From Microbulbifer pacificus (GTDB lineage: Bacteria > Pseudomonadota > Gammaproteobacteria > Pseudomonadales > Cellvibrionaceae), in assembly GCF_033723955.1 (NCBI RefSeq), contig NZ_CP137555.1:2658001-2722000 (forward strand): a stretch of 64,000 nt of DNA, given 5' to 3'. This document shows, in pieces, positions 1 to 7,729 of the stretch. Both the position numbers and the translations under genes were made by a program. Within the stretch, counting starts at the first letter, position 1; every line of letters starts with the position of its first letter. The notes beneath the pieces were generated by a model. It was not told where the DNA came from, did not search any database, and saw only the letters and a list, made by a program, of their open reading frames with translations.

Positions 1-1
1 T

Positions 2-232
2 GATGTAGTAAACAGCGCCGCTTTCCAGAAAAAGTTCCAGCGCGATAATCCCAACGCTGAATTGCTGGCGGCGTTACAGAAACACAAGGTGCGCGTCATT
101 CTTTGCGGCCAATCCGCCGCGTTTAACGGAATCGAGAATGATGACTTGTTGCCCGGCGTAGAGATGGCCCTGTCCGCCATGACGGCCCACGCCCTGTTGC
201 AGCAACAGGGCTATACGCTTAATCCTTGGTGA
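2..232 (+). CDS. DsrE/DsrF-like family protein (C-terminal part, cut by window edge)
   Basis: The reading frame is open from base 2 to a TGA at 230-232 and gives 76 residues of a protein whose start lies outside the window. The segment VRVILCGQSA, followed by GIENDDLLPGVEMALSAMTA and a final LLQQQGY, fits the C-terminal half of small DsrE-like proteins (YchN/DsrE fold), where a cysteine in a V-x-x-C-G context is common. These proteins are linked to sulfur relay, but many members are uncharacterised. The next gene starts 30 bases later on the same strand. The family call rests on partial sequence only. Confidence 0.7.
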   Translation, partial: DVVNSAAFQKKFQRDNPNAELLAALQKHKVRVILCGQSAAFNGIENDDLLPGVEMALSAMTAHALLQQQGYTLNPW

Positions 233-262
233 GAACCGGTAAACCGATAGAAAACTCCAGGT

Positions 263-748
263 ATGCAGATCATACTCCTGACTCACGAACGCGAACTGGA
301 GCGTCCGAGTAACACCGGCAAGCTGGTACTGTCCGCCGTAGCCGGTGAGGGAGTAGGTGTGGAGCGGGTGATCTGGCGGCGCGCAGAACCGGATAAAGCA
401 TTGCTGGCGACGCTGGATGATCCCGCGATGGGGCTGCTGTATCCCGATACCGAAGTGGCGGGTGAAGCGGCCGGTAACATGAGCATCGAAACCTGCGAGC
501 GGTTTATCCTGCTCGACGCCACCTGGCAGGAGGCGCGCAAGATGTTCAATCGCAGCCCCTATCTCCACCTTGTGCGCAGAGTGAACCTGGTGCCAGCGCG
601 GGATTCCCGCTTTCGCCTGCGGCGCAACCAGAAGTCGGCGGGGCTGTGTACCGTGGAATGTGTGGTGGAAATCCTGCGCTGCAAAGGTCACCTTGAACTT
701 GCCGCTCTGCTGGAGGAGGAATTTGAGCGCTTCAATAGCGCAAATTAA
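263..748 (+). CDS. DTW-domain tRNA-uridine aminocarboxypropyltransferase
   Basis: The 161-residue protein has the hallmarks of the DTW family. HERELERPSNTGKL at residues 8-21 matches the conserved N-terminal R/KPSNTG stretch, and LLDATWQEARKM around residues 83-94 contains the D-x-T-W signature (D85, T87, W88). Family members (TapT/YfiP) transfer the 3-amino-3-carboxypropyl group of S-adenosylmethionine to a tRNA uridine to give acp3U. The protein is shorter than the roughly 230-residue E. coli YfiP and lacks its N-terminal cysteine-rich segment, so it belongs to the compact subgroup. It follows the DsrE-like gene closely and may share its transcript. Confidence 0.8.
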   Translation: MQIILLTHERELERPSNTGKLVLSAVAGEGVGVERVIWRRAEPDKALLATLDDPAMGLLYPDTEVAGEAAGNMSIETCERFILLDATWQEARKMFNRSPYLHLVRRVNLVPARDSRFRLRRNQKSAGLCTVECVVEILRCKGHLELAALLEEEFERFNSAN

Positions 749-867
749 AAAGCTGGCGATTAACGAAGAAGTAATTTTCCCGGATTGGCCCTGTCTGATT
801 TTGGGGTGAAAAAGTGTACTTTTGCAGAGTTAACGGTTGAAATTATTGCCTGGATAAGGAGCTGGAG

Positions 868-1383
868 ATGAAAAAACTATTCTGTTGGCTGGCGCTGTTG
901 TTTGTCGCATGCCCTGCCGTGGCGATTGAGGTTGGCGAACCTGCACCGGAGTTTTCCCTGCAGGCATCCGATGGCAAGACTTATACCCTGTCTGACTTCA
1001 AAGACAAGCAGGCGGTGGTGATCGCCTGGTATCCGAAAGCGTTTACCAAGGGCTGTACCATCGAGTGCAAATCCCTAGCGGAAAATGGCCACCTGATTCG
1101 CGAGTACGATGTCACCTACTTCATGGCTAGCACCGATGAAGTGGAAGACAACAAAAAATTCGCCGATGAATACAAGGCAGATTTCCCGCTGCTGAGCGAT
1201 CCAACCGGTGCTGTTGCCGAGGCCTACGACGTGAAAATGCCAGTGCTGAATATGGCCAAACGGGTTACCTTCTATATCGGCAAGGACGGGAATATCCTGA
1301 AAGTTGACCGCGATATCAAACCCGCTACCAGTGCCGAGGATATGGCGCGCACGTTGGGCGAGCTGGGTGTGGCAAAAAAATAA
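868..1383 (+). CDS. Exported peroxiredoxin (AhpC/TSA, PrxQ/BCP-like)
   Basis: The 171-residue product starts with a Sec signal peptide (MKKLFCWLALLFVACPAVA, probable cleavage near residue 19), so it should act in the periplasm. The thioredoxin-fold core follows, with WYPKAFTKGCTIEC holding the peroxidatic cysteine C63 and a second cysteine C67. Classical PrxQ/BCP enzymes have the two cysteines five residues apart (C-x4-C); here the spacing is C-x3-C. The role is thiol-dependent reduction of peroxides. A ribosome-binding site (AAGGAGCTGGAG) precedes the ATG. The gene converges with the YggN-type gene, with two strong hairpins between them. Confidence 0.85.
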   Translation: MKKLFCWLALLFVACPAVAIEVGEPAPEFSLQASDGKTYTLSDFKDKQAVVIAWYPKAFTKGCTIECKSLAENGHLIREYDVTYFMASTDEVEDNKKFADEYKADFPLLSDPTGAVAEAYDVKMPVLNMAKRVTFYIGKDGNILKVDRDIKPATSAEDMARTLGELGVAKK

Positions 1384-1385
1384 AT

Positions 1386-1410
1386 TAAAAAAGGCCGCAA
1401 ATAGCGGCCG
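1386..1410 (-). terminator. Rho-independent terminator for the YggN-type gene
   Basis: A perfect GGCCGC/GCGGCC stem with a 5-base loop (1393-1409) is preceded by six A, which read as a T-tract on the minus strand. It lies directly after the peroxiredoxin stop codon. Confidence 0.7.
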
Positions 1411-1434
1411 AACACTTGGGGGTTTTACATAAAT

Positions 1435-1464
1435 TTTGTGCGGGCCGGGGCAGGCCCGCACAAA
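1435..1464. terminator. Strong hairpin between convergent genes
   Basis: A perfect 12-bp stem (TTTGTGCGGGCC with its complement) and a 6-base loop abut the stop codon of the YggN-type gene. On the plus strand it is followed by a short AT-rich stretch (TTATTT), so it may end peroxiredoxin transcription. It is distinct from the hairpin at 1386-1410. Confidence 0.5.
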
Positions 1465-2262
1465 TTATTTCATGGTGATCAATTCCATGCCCTGCAGTGC
1501 AGGAATGGCCTGATGTAATTTTACTTCCAGTTCGTCCAGCGCTTGCAGCTGCAGACACAGCGCATCGGCACGAGCCTCCAGTCTTTCCGCTTTCTTTTCC
1601 ACCTCGGCCTCGGCCGCTTCTGCCGCAGCCTCCGCGTCCCGTTCGATACTGGCGCCACCGGTAAACACTGCTTTCATGGCATGCCAGGCGATATTGCCGG
1701 CAGACTTTGCCGCGAGTTTTTCAATCTGCGGTTCCAGTTCCCTTTCAAACGTTTCGCCAAAGACGTCGTCAACCCACGGGCTGCCGAAAGTGTACACATC
1801 GCCCTGCTTTTTGGTCTGTGCCAGCAGTTTTTCTCGCAGTGCTTCGGAAGACTGCAGAAACTCCTGGGTATCGGCACTGTCCGGGCCGGCGAGCACCGCA
1901 AGCGCAATACCGACACCGTTCATCGCGATATCCATCGCCTCCACGGCAATTTCGGATACCTGACGTCCGGCGGTGTGCAACCCCTGCTGATAGGACTGCA
2001 TCAACTCCTGTTGCCGACGGTCGAGGATCAGGCCGGTATCACCCACGGCCAGCTGGTCCGGAGCGTGGTAGGCAAACAGCGGCTGGTTGTCGTCCTCGTC
2101 ACGGGTTTCCATGAAGTCGCGCCCGACGGTGATCTGCTGGTGGATATCCACATTGCAGCTGTGTTCGTCGCCTCCAGCCAGGTTGATCTCGGTTGCCTGT
2201 ACCTGGGCGGCGAAGGGCAGGGCCAGTATGGAAGCGGCGGTCAGCAGGCGAATCTTGTTCAT
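1465..2262 (-). CDS. YggN-like DUF2884 family protein, exported
   Basis: The 265-residue product begins at the ATG at 2262, chosen because a clear Sec signal peptide starts there (MNKIRLLTAASILALPFAAQVQA); the open frame extends upstream without another good start. The mature part begins with a CNVDIHQQITVG segment and continues with QQQLM/LILDRRQQELMQSYQQGL and helical A/E-rich sequence, a pattern I recognise from E. coli YggN (DUF2884). The function of that family is unknown. The C-terminal third is strongly predicted to be helical or coiled coil (EAAAEAAEAEVEKKAERLEA). It diverges from the TonB receptor gene. Confidence 0.65.
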   Translation of the reverse strand: MNKIRLLTAASILALPFAAQVQATEINLAGGDEHSCNVDIHQQITVGRDFMETRDEDDNQPLFAYHAPDQLAVGDTGLILDRRQQELMQSYQQGLHTAGRQVSEIAVEAMDIAMNGVGIALAVLAGPDSADTQEFLQSSEALREKLLAQTKKQGDVYTFGSPWVDDVFGETFERELEPQIEKLAAKSAGNIAWHAMKAVFTGGASIERDAEAAAEAAEAEVEKKAERLEARADALCLQLQALDELEVKLHQAIPALQGMELITMK

Positions 2263-2625
2263 CGGTGTATCCAGCATGAATTTGTTCAAAGTGTCATTTG
2301 TGGCGTGATCTGCAGGTATGACGCTGCCCGGTTTTGATCCGGATGCAGTGCTTGCGAAAAAAGCCGAATATTTTTTGGCACGCATATTGCTCTTTCTCAG
2401 GTAGGCACCTGGTAATCACCTGGTGCACTCGTCAAGAGCGCCGGCCCTACTGGTCACAATGATCGTCACTGGCCCGGCACCAGAAGTATCCGTTGTACCC
2501 GATTTCCAGTTTAACCGCGCTTGCCTTGGCATACGCGGAACGGAGTTTCTTTGCCTGAAAAAAGGCTCAGGAAAGCGTCATTCAAAACAGGTTTTGGCAT
2601 TTGTTCAATAAATGAGGGGTGGCTC
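2263..2625. promoter_or_regulatory. Divergent intergenic region, YggN-type gene and TonB receptor
   Basis: This 363-base spacer separates two divergent genes and must hold both promoters. It contains two direct copies of CACCTGGT at 2406-2413 and 2417-2424, 11 bp apart, the first of which also forms part of an inverted CAGGT/ACCTG pair (2398-2411). I see no convincing Fur box and no small gene. Confidence 0.4.
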
Positions 2626-5166
2626 ATGAAGCGGAAAGCTCTAAGTTGTGCTGTGGTAGCTATCATTGCCGGGGGTGCCATGGCACCGATGCCGATGGCG
2701 GTGGCTGAAGAGGTGGAAGAAGTAGCGGTGACCGGGGTGCGGGGCAAGCCGCGCTCGGTATCTGACTCACCAGTACCGGTTGATGTATTCGGATCAGAAG
2801 CACTGGAGTCGGTATCCCATACCGATACCAACGACGTGCTGATGACTCTTGTTCCGTCCTACAGTCTGTCGCGCCAGCCGATCAGCGACGGCGGCACTTT
2901 TGTCCGCCCCGCACAGCTGCGTGGCATGCCTACGGATAAAACGCTGGTGCTGGTGAACTCCAAGCGTCGCCATCGCGCCGCACTGGTAGAGATTGGTGGT
3001 TCCGGTACCCAGGGTCCGGATATTGCGACTATTCCCAGCTCTGCTCTCAAATCCGTTGAGGTGCTGCGCGATGGTGCAGCGGCCCAGTACGGTTCCGATG
3101 CCATTGCCGGCGTGATCAACTTTATCCTCAAGGACAACGACGAGGGTGGCTCCTTCGGCGTGCGCACCGGCGAGTACAGTGAAGGCGACGGCTTCCAGAC
3201 CACCGCAACCGGCAACGTCGGTATGCCCATTGGCAGTAGCGGCTTCCTGAGTATTTCCGGTGAAGTTTCCGCTGCGGATTTTACCTCCCGCTCCGAGCAA
3301 TACTGTGAAGACTGGTTCTGTATGGCGGATCAGGATCCGGCATTTATTGAGGCGGCAAAAAATGCATCGCTGGAGGGCGATGTGGTACAGCCCTGGGGAC
3401 AGCCGAACTCTGAAGGTGCGCGACTGTTCTTCAACGCCGGTTACGATCTCGGCGAGGGCAAGGAGCTGTATGCCTTTGGTAACTACTCCGAGAGCGAAGC
3501 CGATGGCAGCTTCTATTACCGCTACCCGAACAACGGCACCATTATGGACCTGCGCGAGCAGGATGGCTCCATTTACAGCCCGTTGGAAAAATTCCCCGGC
3601 GGCTTCACCCCGCGCTTTTTTGGTGAAGTGACCGACTACTCGATGGTGTCAGGATTTAAAGGCGAAATGGCTTCAGGTCTCGCATACGACCTGAGTGCGC
3701 GCTACGGCTATTCCGAAGTGGCCTACACCCTGAAAAATACCATCAACCCGTCCATGGGCCCGGATAGCCCCACGTCCTTCAAGCCGGGCACCCTGGCAAA
3801 CGAAGAAGTCCAGATCCAGGCGGACTTTTCCAAGGAGCTGATGCTCGGTCTGAACAGCCCGGTTGTAGCGGCATTTGGTATCAGCTACATGGATGAATCC
3901 TACGAGCTGAGCGGTGGCGATGAGGCCTCCTATACCGCCGGTCCTTACGCTACCCAGGACCCCTGGGGTTTCTGTAATGACAATGGCACACCCACTGCCG
4001 ATGGCCTTGCGGTAATGGTAGCGGGGTCGGGCCTCAACTGTGCAGATCCGGATGATCCGGTCTACCAGGTAGTGGGCGTGGGGTCCAACGGCTTCCCCGG
4101 CTACTCTCCGGAATACAGCGGCACCTACAGTCGCGACTCCTATGCCGTCTACGGTGACCTCAGCACAGACCTGACCGATCAACTGTTTGTACAGGCCGCA
4201 GTGCGCTTTGAGGATTACTCGGACTTTGACTCGGAGCTGGTGGGCAAGCTGGCGATGCAATACGACGTCACCGATAACTTCGGTCTGCGCGCATCGGTCG
4301 GCACCGGCTTCCGTGCACCAACTCCGGGCCAGCAGGGCACCACCAACGTCTCCACGCGTCTGCCCAATGGTTTCCCGGTGGCAACCGGTCTGTTCCCCGC
4401 CAGCAGCAGCGTTGCCCAGGCCCTGGGTGCCGAGGCGCTGAAGCCGGAAACTTCCACCAACTTCGCGTTCGGTTTTACTGCGGATTTCGACAAACTCAAC
4501 CTGACCGTGGATTTCTATCGTATCGATGTGGATGACCGCACCTACGCGATTTCCACCCTGGATGTTTCTGCGGATAGCGACAGTGGTGCGGCCTACGACA
4601 ATTATCTGGCGCTGGTGGATGCCGGAGTGGTGGGTGCCGAATCCATCGGCGGCGTGTTCTACTTCACCAACGCCTTCGATACCCGCACCCAGGGTGTGGA
4701 TGTGGTGGCAACCTACCCACTGGAATGGTCGGCAGACAGCACCACCAACATCACTGCGTCGCTGAACTACAACAAGTCGGAGTTTACCTCCGACCCCAGT
4801 GAATATCTGAACGAAGAAGACCAGTACGACTTCGAGAACTTCGACCCGAAATTGCGCGGCGCGGTCACCGCCATGCACGATATTGGCCCGGTTTCACTGC
4901 TGGCCCGCGCCAACTGGTATGGAACTTCAGAAAACTACAATGGCGGCGAAGTGCAGAAGTACGGATCGGTGGTGCAGGTGGATCTGGAAGGTAAATACCA
5001 CTTTACCGAAAACACCAGTGCCAGCCTCGGTGGCCGCAATATTTTCGACGAGTATCCGGACAAGGACCTGCTCGGCGATTACTGCTGTGGCGCTGTCTAC
5101 CCGACCGGCTCCATCGTCGACTGGCAGGGCAGCTTCTACTACCTGAGCCTGAATCACAGCTTCTGA
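2626..5166 (+). CDS. TonB-dependent outer-membrane receptor
   Basis: The product is 846 residues from the ATG at 2626, preceded by GAGGGG, where a signal peptide begins (MKRKALSCAVVAIIAGGAMA). The mature N-terminus EEVEEVAVTG resembles a TonB box. The plug domain follows, with VLVNSKRRHR and the typical VEVLRDGAAAQYGSDAIAGVINFIL segment. The remainder is a long beta-barrel ending in an aromatic residue (LSLNHSF), as expected for outer-membrane insertion. It imports a substrate across the outer membrane using TonB energy; the substrate cannot be read from the sequence. Paired cysteines in extracellular-loop candidates (EDWFC, GLNCADPDD, DYCCG) are notable. Confidence 0.9.
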   Translation: MKRKALSCAVVAIIAGGAMAPMPMAVAEEVEEVAVTGVRGKPRSVSDSPVPVDVFGSEALESVSHTDTNDVLMTLVPSYSLSRQPISDGGTFVRPAQLRGMPTDKTLVLVNSKRRHRAALVEIGGSGTQGPDIATIPSSALKSVEVLRDGAAAQYGSDAIAGVINFILKDNDEGGSFGVRTGEYSEGDGFQTTATGNVGMPIGSSGFLSISGEVSAADFTSRSEQYCEDWFCMADQDPAFIEAAKNASLEGDVVQPWGQPNSEGARLFFNAGYDLGEGKELYAFGNYSESEADGSFYYRYPNNGTIMDLREQDGSIYSPLEKFPGGFTPRFFGEVTDYSMVSGFKGEMASGLAYDLSARYGYSEVAYTLKNTINPSMGPDSPTSFKPGTLANEEVQIQADFSKELMLGLNSPVVAAFGISYMDESYELSGGDEASYTAGPYATQDPWGFCNDNGTPTADGLAVMVAGSGLNCADPDDPVYQVVGVGSNGFPGYSPEYSGTYSRDSYAVYGDLSTDLTDQLFVQAAVRFEDYSDFDSELVGKLAMQYDVTDNFGLRASVGTGFRAPTPGQQGTTNVSTRLPNGFPVATGLFPASSSVAQALGAEALKPETSTNFAFGFTADFDKLNLTVDFYRIDVDDRTYAISTLDVSADSDSGAAYDNYLALVDAGVVGAESIGGVFYFTNAFDTRTQGVDVVATYPLEWSADSTTNITASLNYNKSEFTSDPSEYLNEEDQYDFENFDPKLRGAVTAMHDIGPVSLLARANWYGTSENYNGGEVQKYGSVVQVDLEGKYHFTENTSASLGGRNIFDEYPDKDLLGDYCCGAVYPTGSIVDWQGSFYYLSLNHSF

Positions 5167-5191
5167 TATTGAGGTGTCTTCTACGTGACTT

Positions 5192-5219
5192 GATCCCCGC
5201 TCTGCGGGGATTTTTTTTG
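5192..5219 (+). terminator. Terminator of the TonB receptor gene
   Basis: An ATCCCCGC stem, TCT loop and GCGGGGAT arm are followed by an uninterrupted run of T to 5218. Confidence 0.9.
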
Positions 5220-5303
5220 CCTGATGGCTATGCCAAACCTATCGCCAAACCCTGGAAATAAAGCGGCGGATATGGAAGGTAAACTAAATATGGCCAGAAT
5301 TAA

Positions 5304-5373
<70 letters not shown>

Positions 5374-5419
5374 TGCTTGTGGTTGCTGGCTTGTAGTTGC
5401 GGGTATGAAGTCGCAGGCA

Positions 5420-5445
5420 TAAAAAAGGCCAGCTAATGCTGGCCA
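5420..5445 (-). terminator. Terminator of the Tat-exported aminotransferase gene
   Basis: A GGCCAGC-TAAT-GCTGGCC hairpin lies next to six A on the plus strand, which are a T-tract on the minus strand, 32 bases past the aminotransferase stop codon. Confidence 0.85.
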
Positions 5446-5476
5446 GTGGAGCGATTGTTATTCTCGCAACTGCGGA

Positions 5477-6625
5477 TCAGCCCATGCGGTGCAGAACCTT
5501 CGGCAGTGCAGAAGTGTATTTCTGCACATCCTCGATAAAGCCCATGCTGACGCGCGACCAGTTGGTGTAATCGCGGTAGATGCCGCGAATATGCACGTTC
5601 TCTTTCTCCATCTCTGCACGGAAGGTCTCCGCGTTGAGCTCGCCGAGATTGACGAACATGAAATTGGTAACCGACGGCAGAGCGGTGAGACCATTTTCCT
5701 TGACCGCGGCGCTGACCATTTCACGCGCTTCCTTGATCTTGCTGCGGCAGTAATCCATGAAGGTGTGATCTTCATAGCTGGCAATCGCAGCGGCAAGACC
5801 GGCCTGGTTGAGCCCGTACCAGCCCACACCGTACTTCTCTATCTCGGCGATTTTTTCCGGCTGCGCGATCAGGTAGCCCACGCGCATGCCGGCGAGGCCG
5901 TAAATTTTGGAAAAGGTGCGCGCGACGATGATGTCGTGACCCTGTTTCACCAGCGGGATTACCGAGTTGGCATCGCTGTTGTCGGTGATTTCGTTGTAGG
6001 CCTCATCCGACAGTACGGTGCATTTCTTGGAAGCCTTGATGCAGAAGTTATTCATGGCCACCGGGTCGATCAGCAGGCCGGTGGGGTTATTCGGGTTGGT
6101 CACCTGAACCATGGAAACGGAATCGTCGATGGCTGCGTACATGGCGTCCAGGTCAATCTGCATCGATTCCAGTTTTGGCAGGCGTTTGATTTCGCCCAGC
6201 TCCTGGATTTCCACCACACGCGAGGTGGTATCCCAGAACAGATCCGGGCCGAGAATATTGCCCTTGCGTCCAGCTACGATGGCGGCGGCGGTGAGGCCCG
6301 CACTGCTGCCGGAACCGATGCTGATATGCTCCGGGGTCAGGCCGTGGCGCTCGGCAATCATCTCCTTGAGTCGGATCACACTGTCGAAAACGTAGTAGGC
6401 GCCTTTCTGGCTCGCCTCCATCATGGCCTTGAGCGCGGCGGGGCTGGGGCCGTAAGGGTTTTCATTCGAGTTCAGTCTGGCAATCCCTGGGGGCGGTCCG
6501 TACAGCGGCTTGGGGCGCACGATTTCCTTGGCGGAAGCGGCGCTGGCCAGGCCTCCCATGGTGGCGGCAGAAAAGGCCGCAGTGGCCCCCTGTAAGAACA
6601 ACCTTCTGCTCAGTGATTTGTGCAT
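5477..6625 (-). CDS. Tat-exported PLP-dependent class I/II aminotransferase (HisC-like)
   Basis: The 382-residue protein starts with a twin-arginine signal (SRRLFLQG at residues 6-13, then a hydrophobic A/G-rich stretch ending near ASA-K). The mature part is a complete fold-type I aminotransferase: substrate-facing LNSNENPYGPSP, NPNNPTG at 177-183, SDEAYNE at 206-212, and TFSKIYGLAGMRVGY with the expected PLP lysine K240. It resembles histidinol-phosphate aminotransferases in sequence, but export through the Tat system argues against a role in histidine synthesis. A TauE/SafE permease gene lies 55 bases upstream on the same strand and may share its transcript. The substrate is unknown. Confidence 0.85.
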   Translation of the reverse strand: MHKSLSRRLFLQGATAAFSAATMGGLASAASAKEIVRPKPLYGPPPGIARLNSNENPYGPSPAALKAMMEASQKGAYYVFDSVIRLKEMIAERHGLTPEHISIGSGSSAGLTAAAIVAGRKGNILGPDLFWDTTSRVVEIQELGEIKRLPKLESMQIDLDAMYAAIDDSVSMVQVTNPNNPTGLLIDPVAMNNFCIKASKKCTVLSDEAYNEITDNSDANSVIPLVKQGHDIIVARTFSKIYGLAGMRVGYLIAQPEKIAEIEKYGVGWYGLNQAGLAAAIASYEDHTFMDYCRSKIKEAREMVSAAVKENGLTALPSVTNFMFVNLGELNAETFRAEMEKENVHIRGIYRDYTNWSRVSMGFIEDVQKYTSALPKVLHRMG

Positions 6626-6680
6626 TATTTTATTCTCCCGGTTGTGTGTTTGTGCTTATGAATATTTGTGCAATCAGTTT

Positions 6681-7499
6681 TTATGCCTTGGCAAACATCG
6701 CCACGGATACCGCAATCAGGTAAACCCCGAACAGCCGCTTCAGGTGCAGCTCGTTCAGGCTGTGCGCCCAGCGCGCGCCGATGGGGGCAGAGATGATGGA
6801 AAAGGCGGAAATCGCGATCAGCGCGGGAATATTGATGTAACCGATGGAGCCCATGGGCAAATTTGGTGCGCCGAGTCCCATGATCAGGAAGCCGATGGCA
6901 CCGGGCAGGCCGATCAGGAAGCCGATTCCGGAGGCGGTTGCCACAGCCTGGTGCGCCGGGCGGTTGCACAGCACCATGGTCATCACCGTAATGGTGCCGC
7001 CGCCGATACCGAGCAATGAAGAAAACCCGCCGAGAAAGCTGGCAAGCCCCGCGCGGGCGATACCCGTGGGCATCTGCAGTTTGCCTTTGAGGCCATCGAA
7101 CAGATGGGGAAACAAAAAATAGATGGAATAGAGCAACACACCGCCGGCAAATACCTTCACCAAACTTTTGCTATCGGTAAAAGAGGCGATATACAGGCCC
7201 GCGCCCACTCCGAGCACAATCCATATCGACCAGTCACGCAGTACCTTGAAGTCCACTGCGCCCCGTTTGTTGTGCGCCTGCACCGAGCGCGCTGAGGAAA
7301 TTACGATGGAGGCGAGCGAGGTGCCGACGGCCACCCGCATCATTTCATCCGTGGCGCTGTGCAGGAAGGGGAATACTGCGAGCAGCGCGGGCACCACCAC
7401 AAATCCTCCGCCGTTGCCAAACAACCCCGCGGTAATTCCCGCAATCAAACCCGCGGCGCACAGCAGCAGGATAAACAGAGATACTTCCTCGATACTCAT
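6681..7499 (-). CDS. Sulfite exporter TauE/SafE family membrane permease
   Basis: The 272-residue protein is almost wholly hydrophobic, with about eight predicted membrane segments in two similar halves. The family signatures are GLFGNGGGFVVVPALL near the N-terminus and the matching SSLLGIGGGTITVMTM in the second half. Members export or import sulfonates, sulfite or other small organic anions, and the actual substrate is usually unknown. The aminotransferase gene follows 55 bases downstream, so the two are probably co-transcribed and may handle a related compound; this is inference. Confidence 0.85.
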   Translation of the reverse strand: MSIEEVSLFILLLCAAGLIAGITAGLFGNGGGFVVVPALLAVFPFLHSATDEMMRVAVGTSLASIVISSARSVQAHNKRGAVDFKVLRDWSIWIVLGVGAGLYIASFTDSKSLVKVFAGGVLLYSIYFLFPHLFDGLKGKLQMPTGIARAGLASFLGGFSSLLGIGGGTITVMTMVLCNRPAHQAVATASGIGFLIGLPGAIGFLIMGLGAPNLPMGSIGYINIPALIAISAFSIISAPIGARWAHSLNELHLKRLFGVYLIAVSVAMFAKA

Positions 7500-7632
7500 T
7501 GATTCCCCCGTTTGTTCCTCGTTGAATATCTGGGGAAAAGCATTAACCGTGCCAAGGCACGGGCAGATTCGTTGAGTGGGGATGAAACGAAGGGATTGAG
7601 GGCTCGGTCGAGGTCGATGCGCGAAAGCGCCG

Positions 7633-7676
7633 GGGAATGGTTTACTGAAGTGCGAGGGATTGGTTTACTGAAGCGC
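7633..7676. repeat. Imperfect 21-bp direct repeat upstream of the metalloprotease gene
   Basis: Two copies of GGGA(A/T)TGGTTTACTGAAG(T/C)GC lie at 7633-7653 and 7656-7676, identical at 19 of 21 positions with a 23-bp period. They sit 54 bases before the metalloprotease start. They may be a tandem operator or a small duplication. Confidence 0.75.
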
Positions 7677-7729
7677 TGCAGCTGGTACTCTTTGGCGACA
7701 ACAACAGTGCGATCACACGCGGGGGAGAT

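Noticed and set aside
3673..4878. Minus-strand ORF of 401 codons inside the TonB receptor gene
   Set aside because: It is antisense to a confident receptor gene and His/Val-rich as expected for a shadow of a G+C-rich gene.
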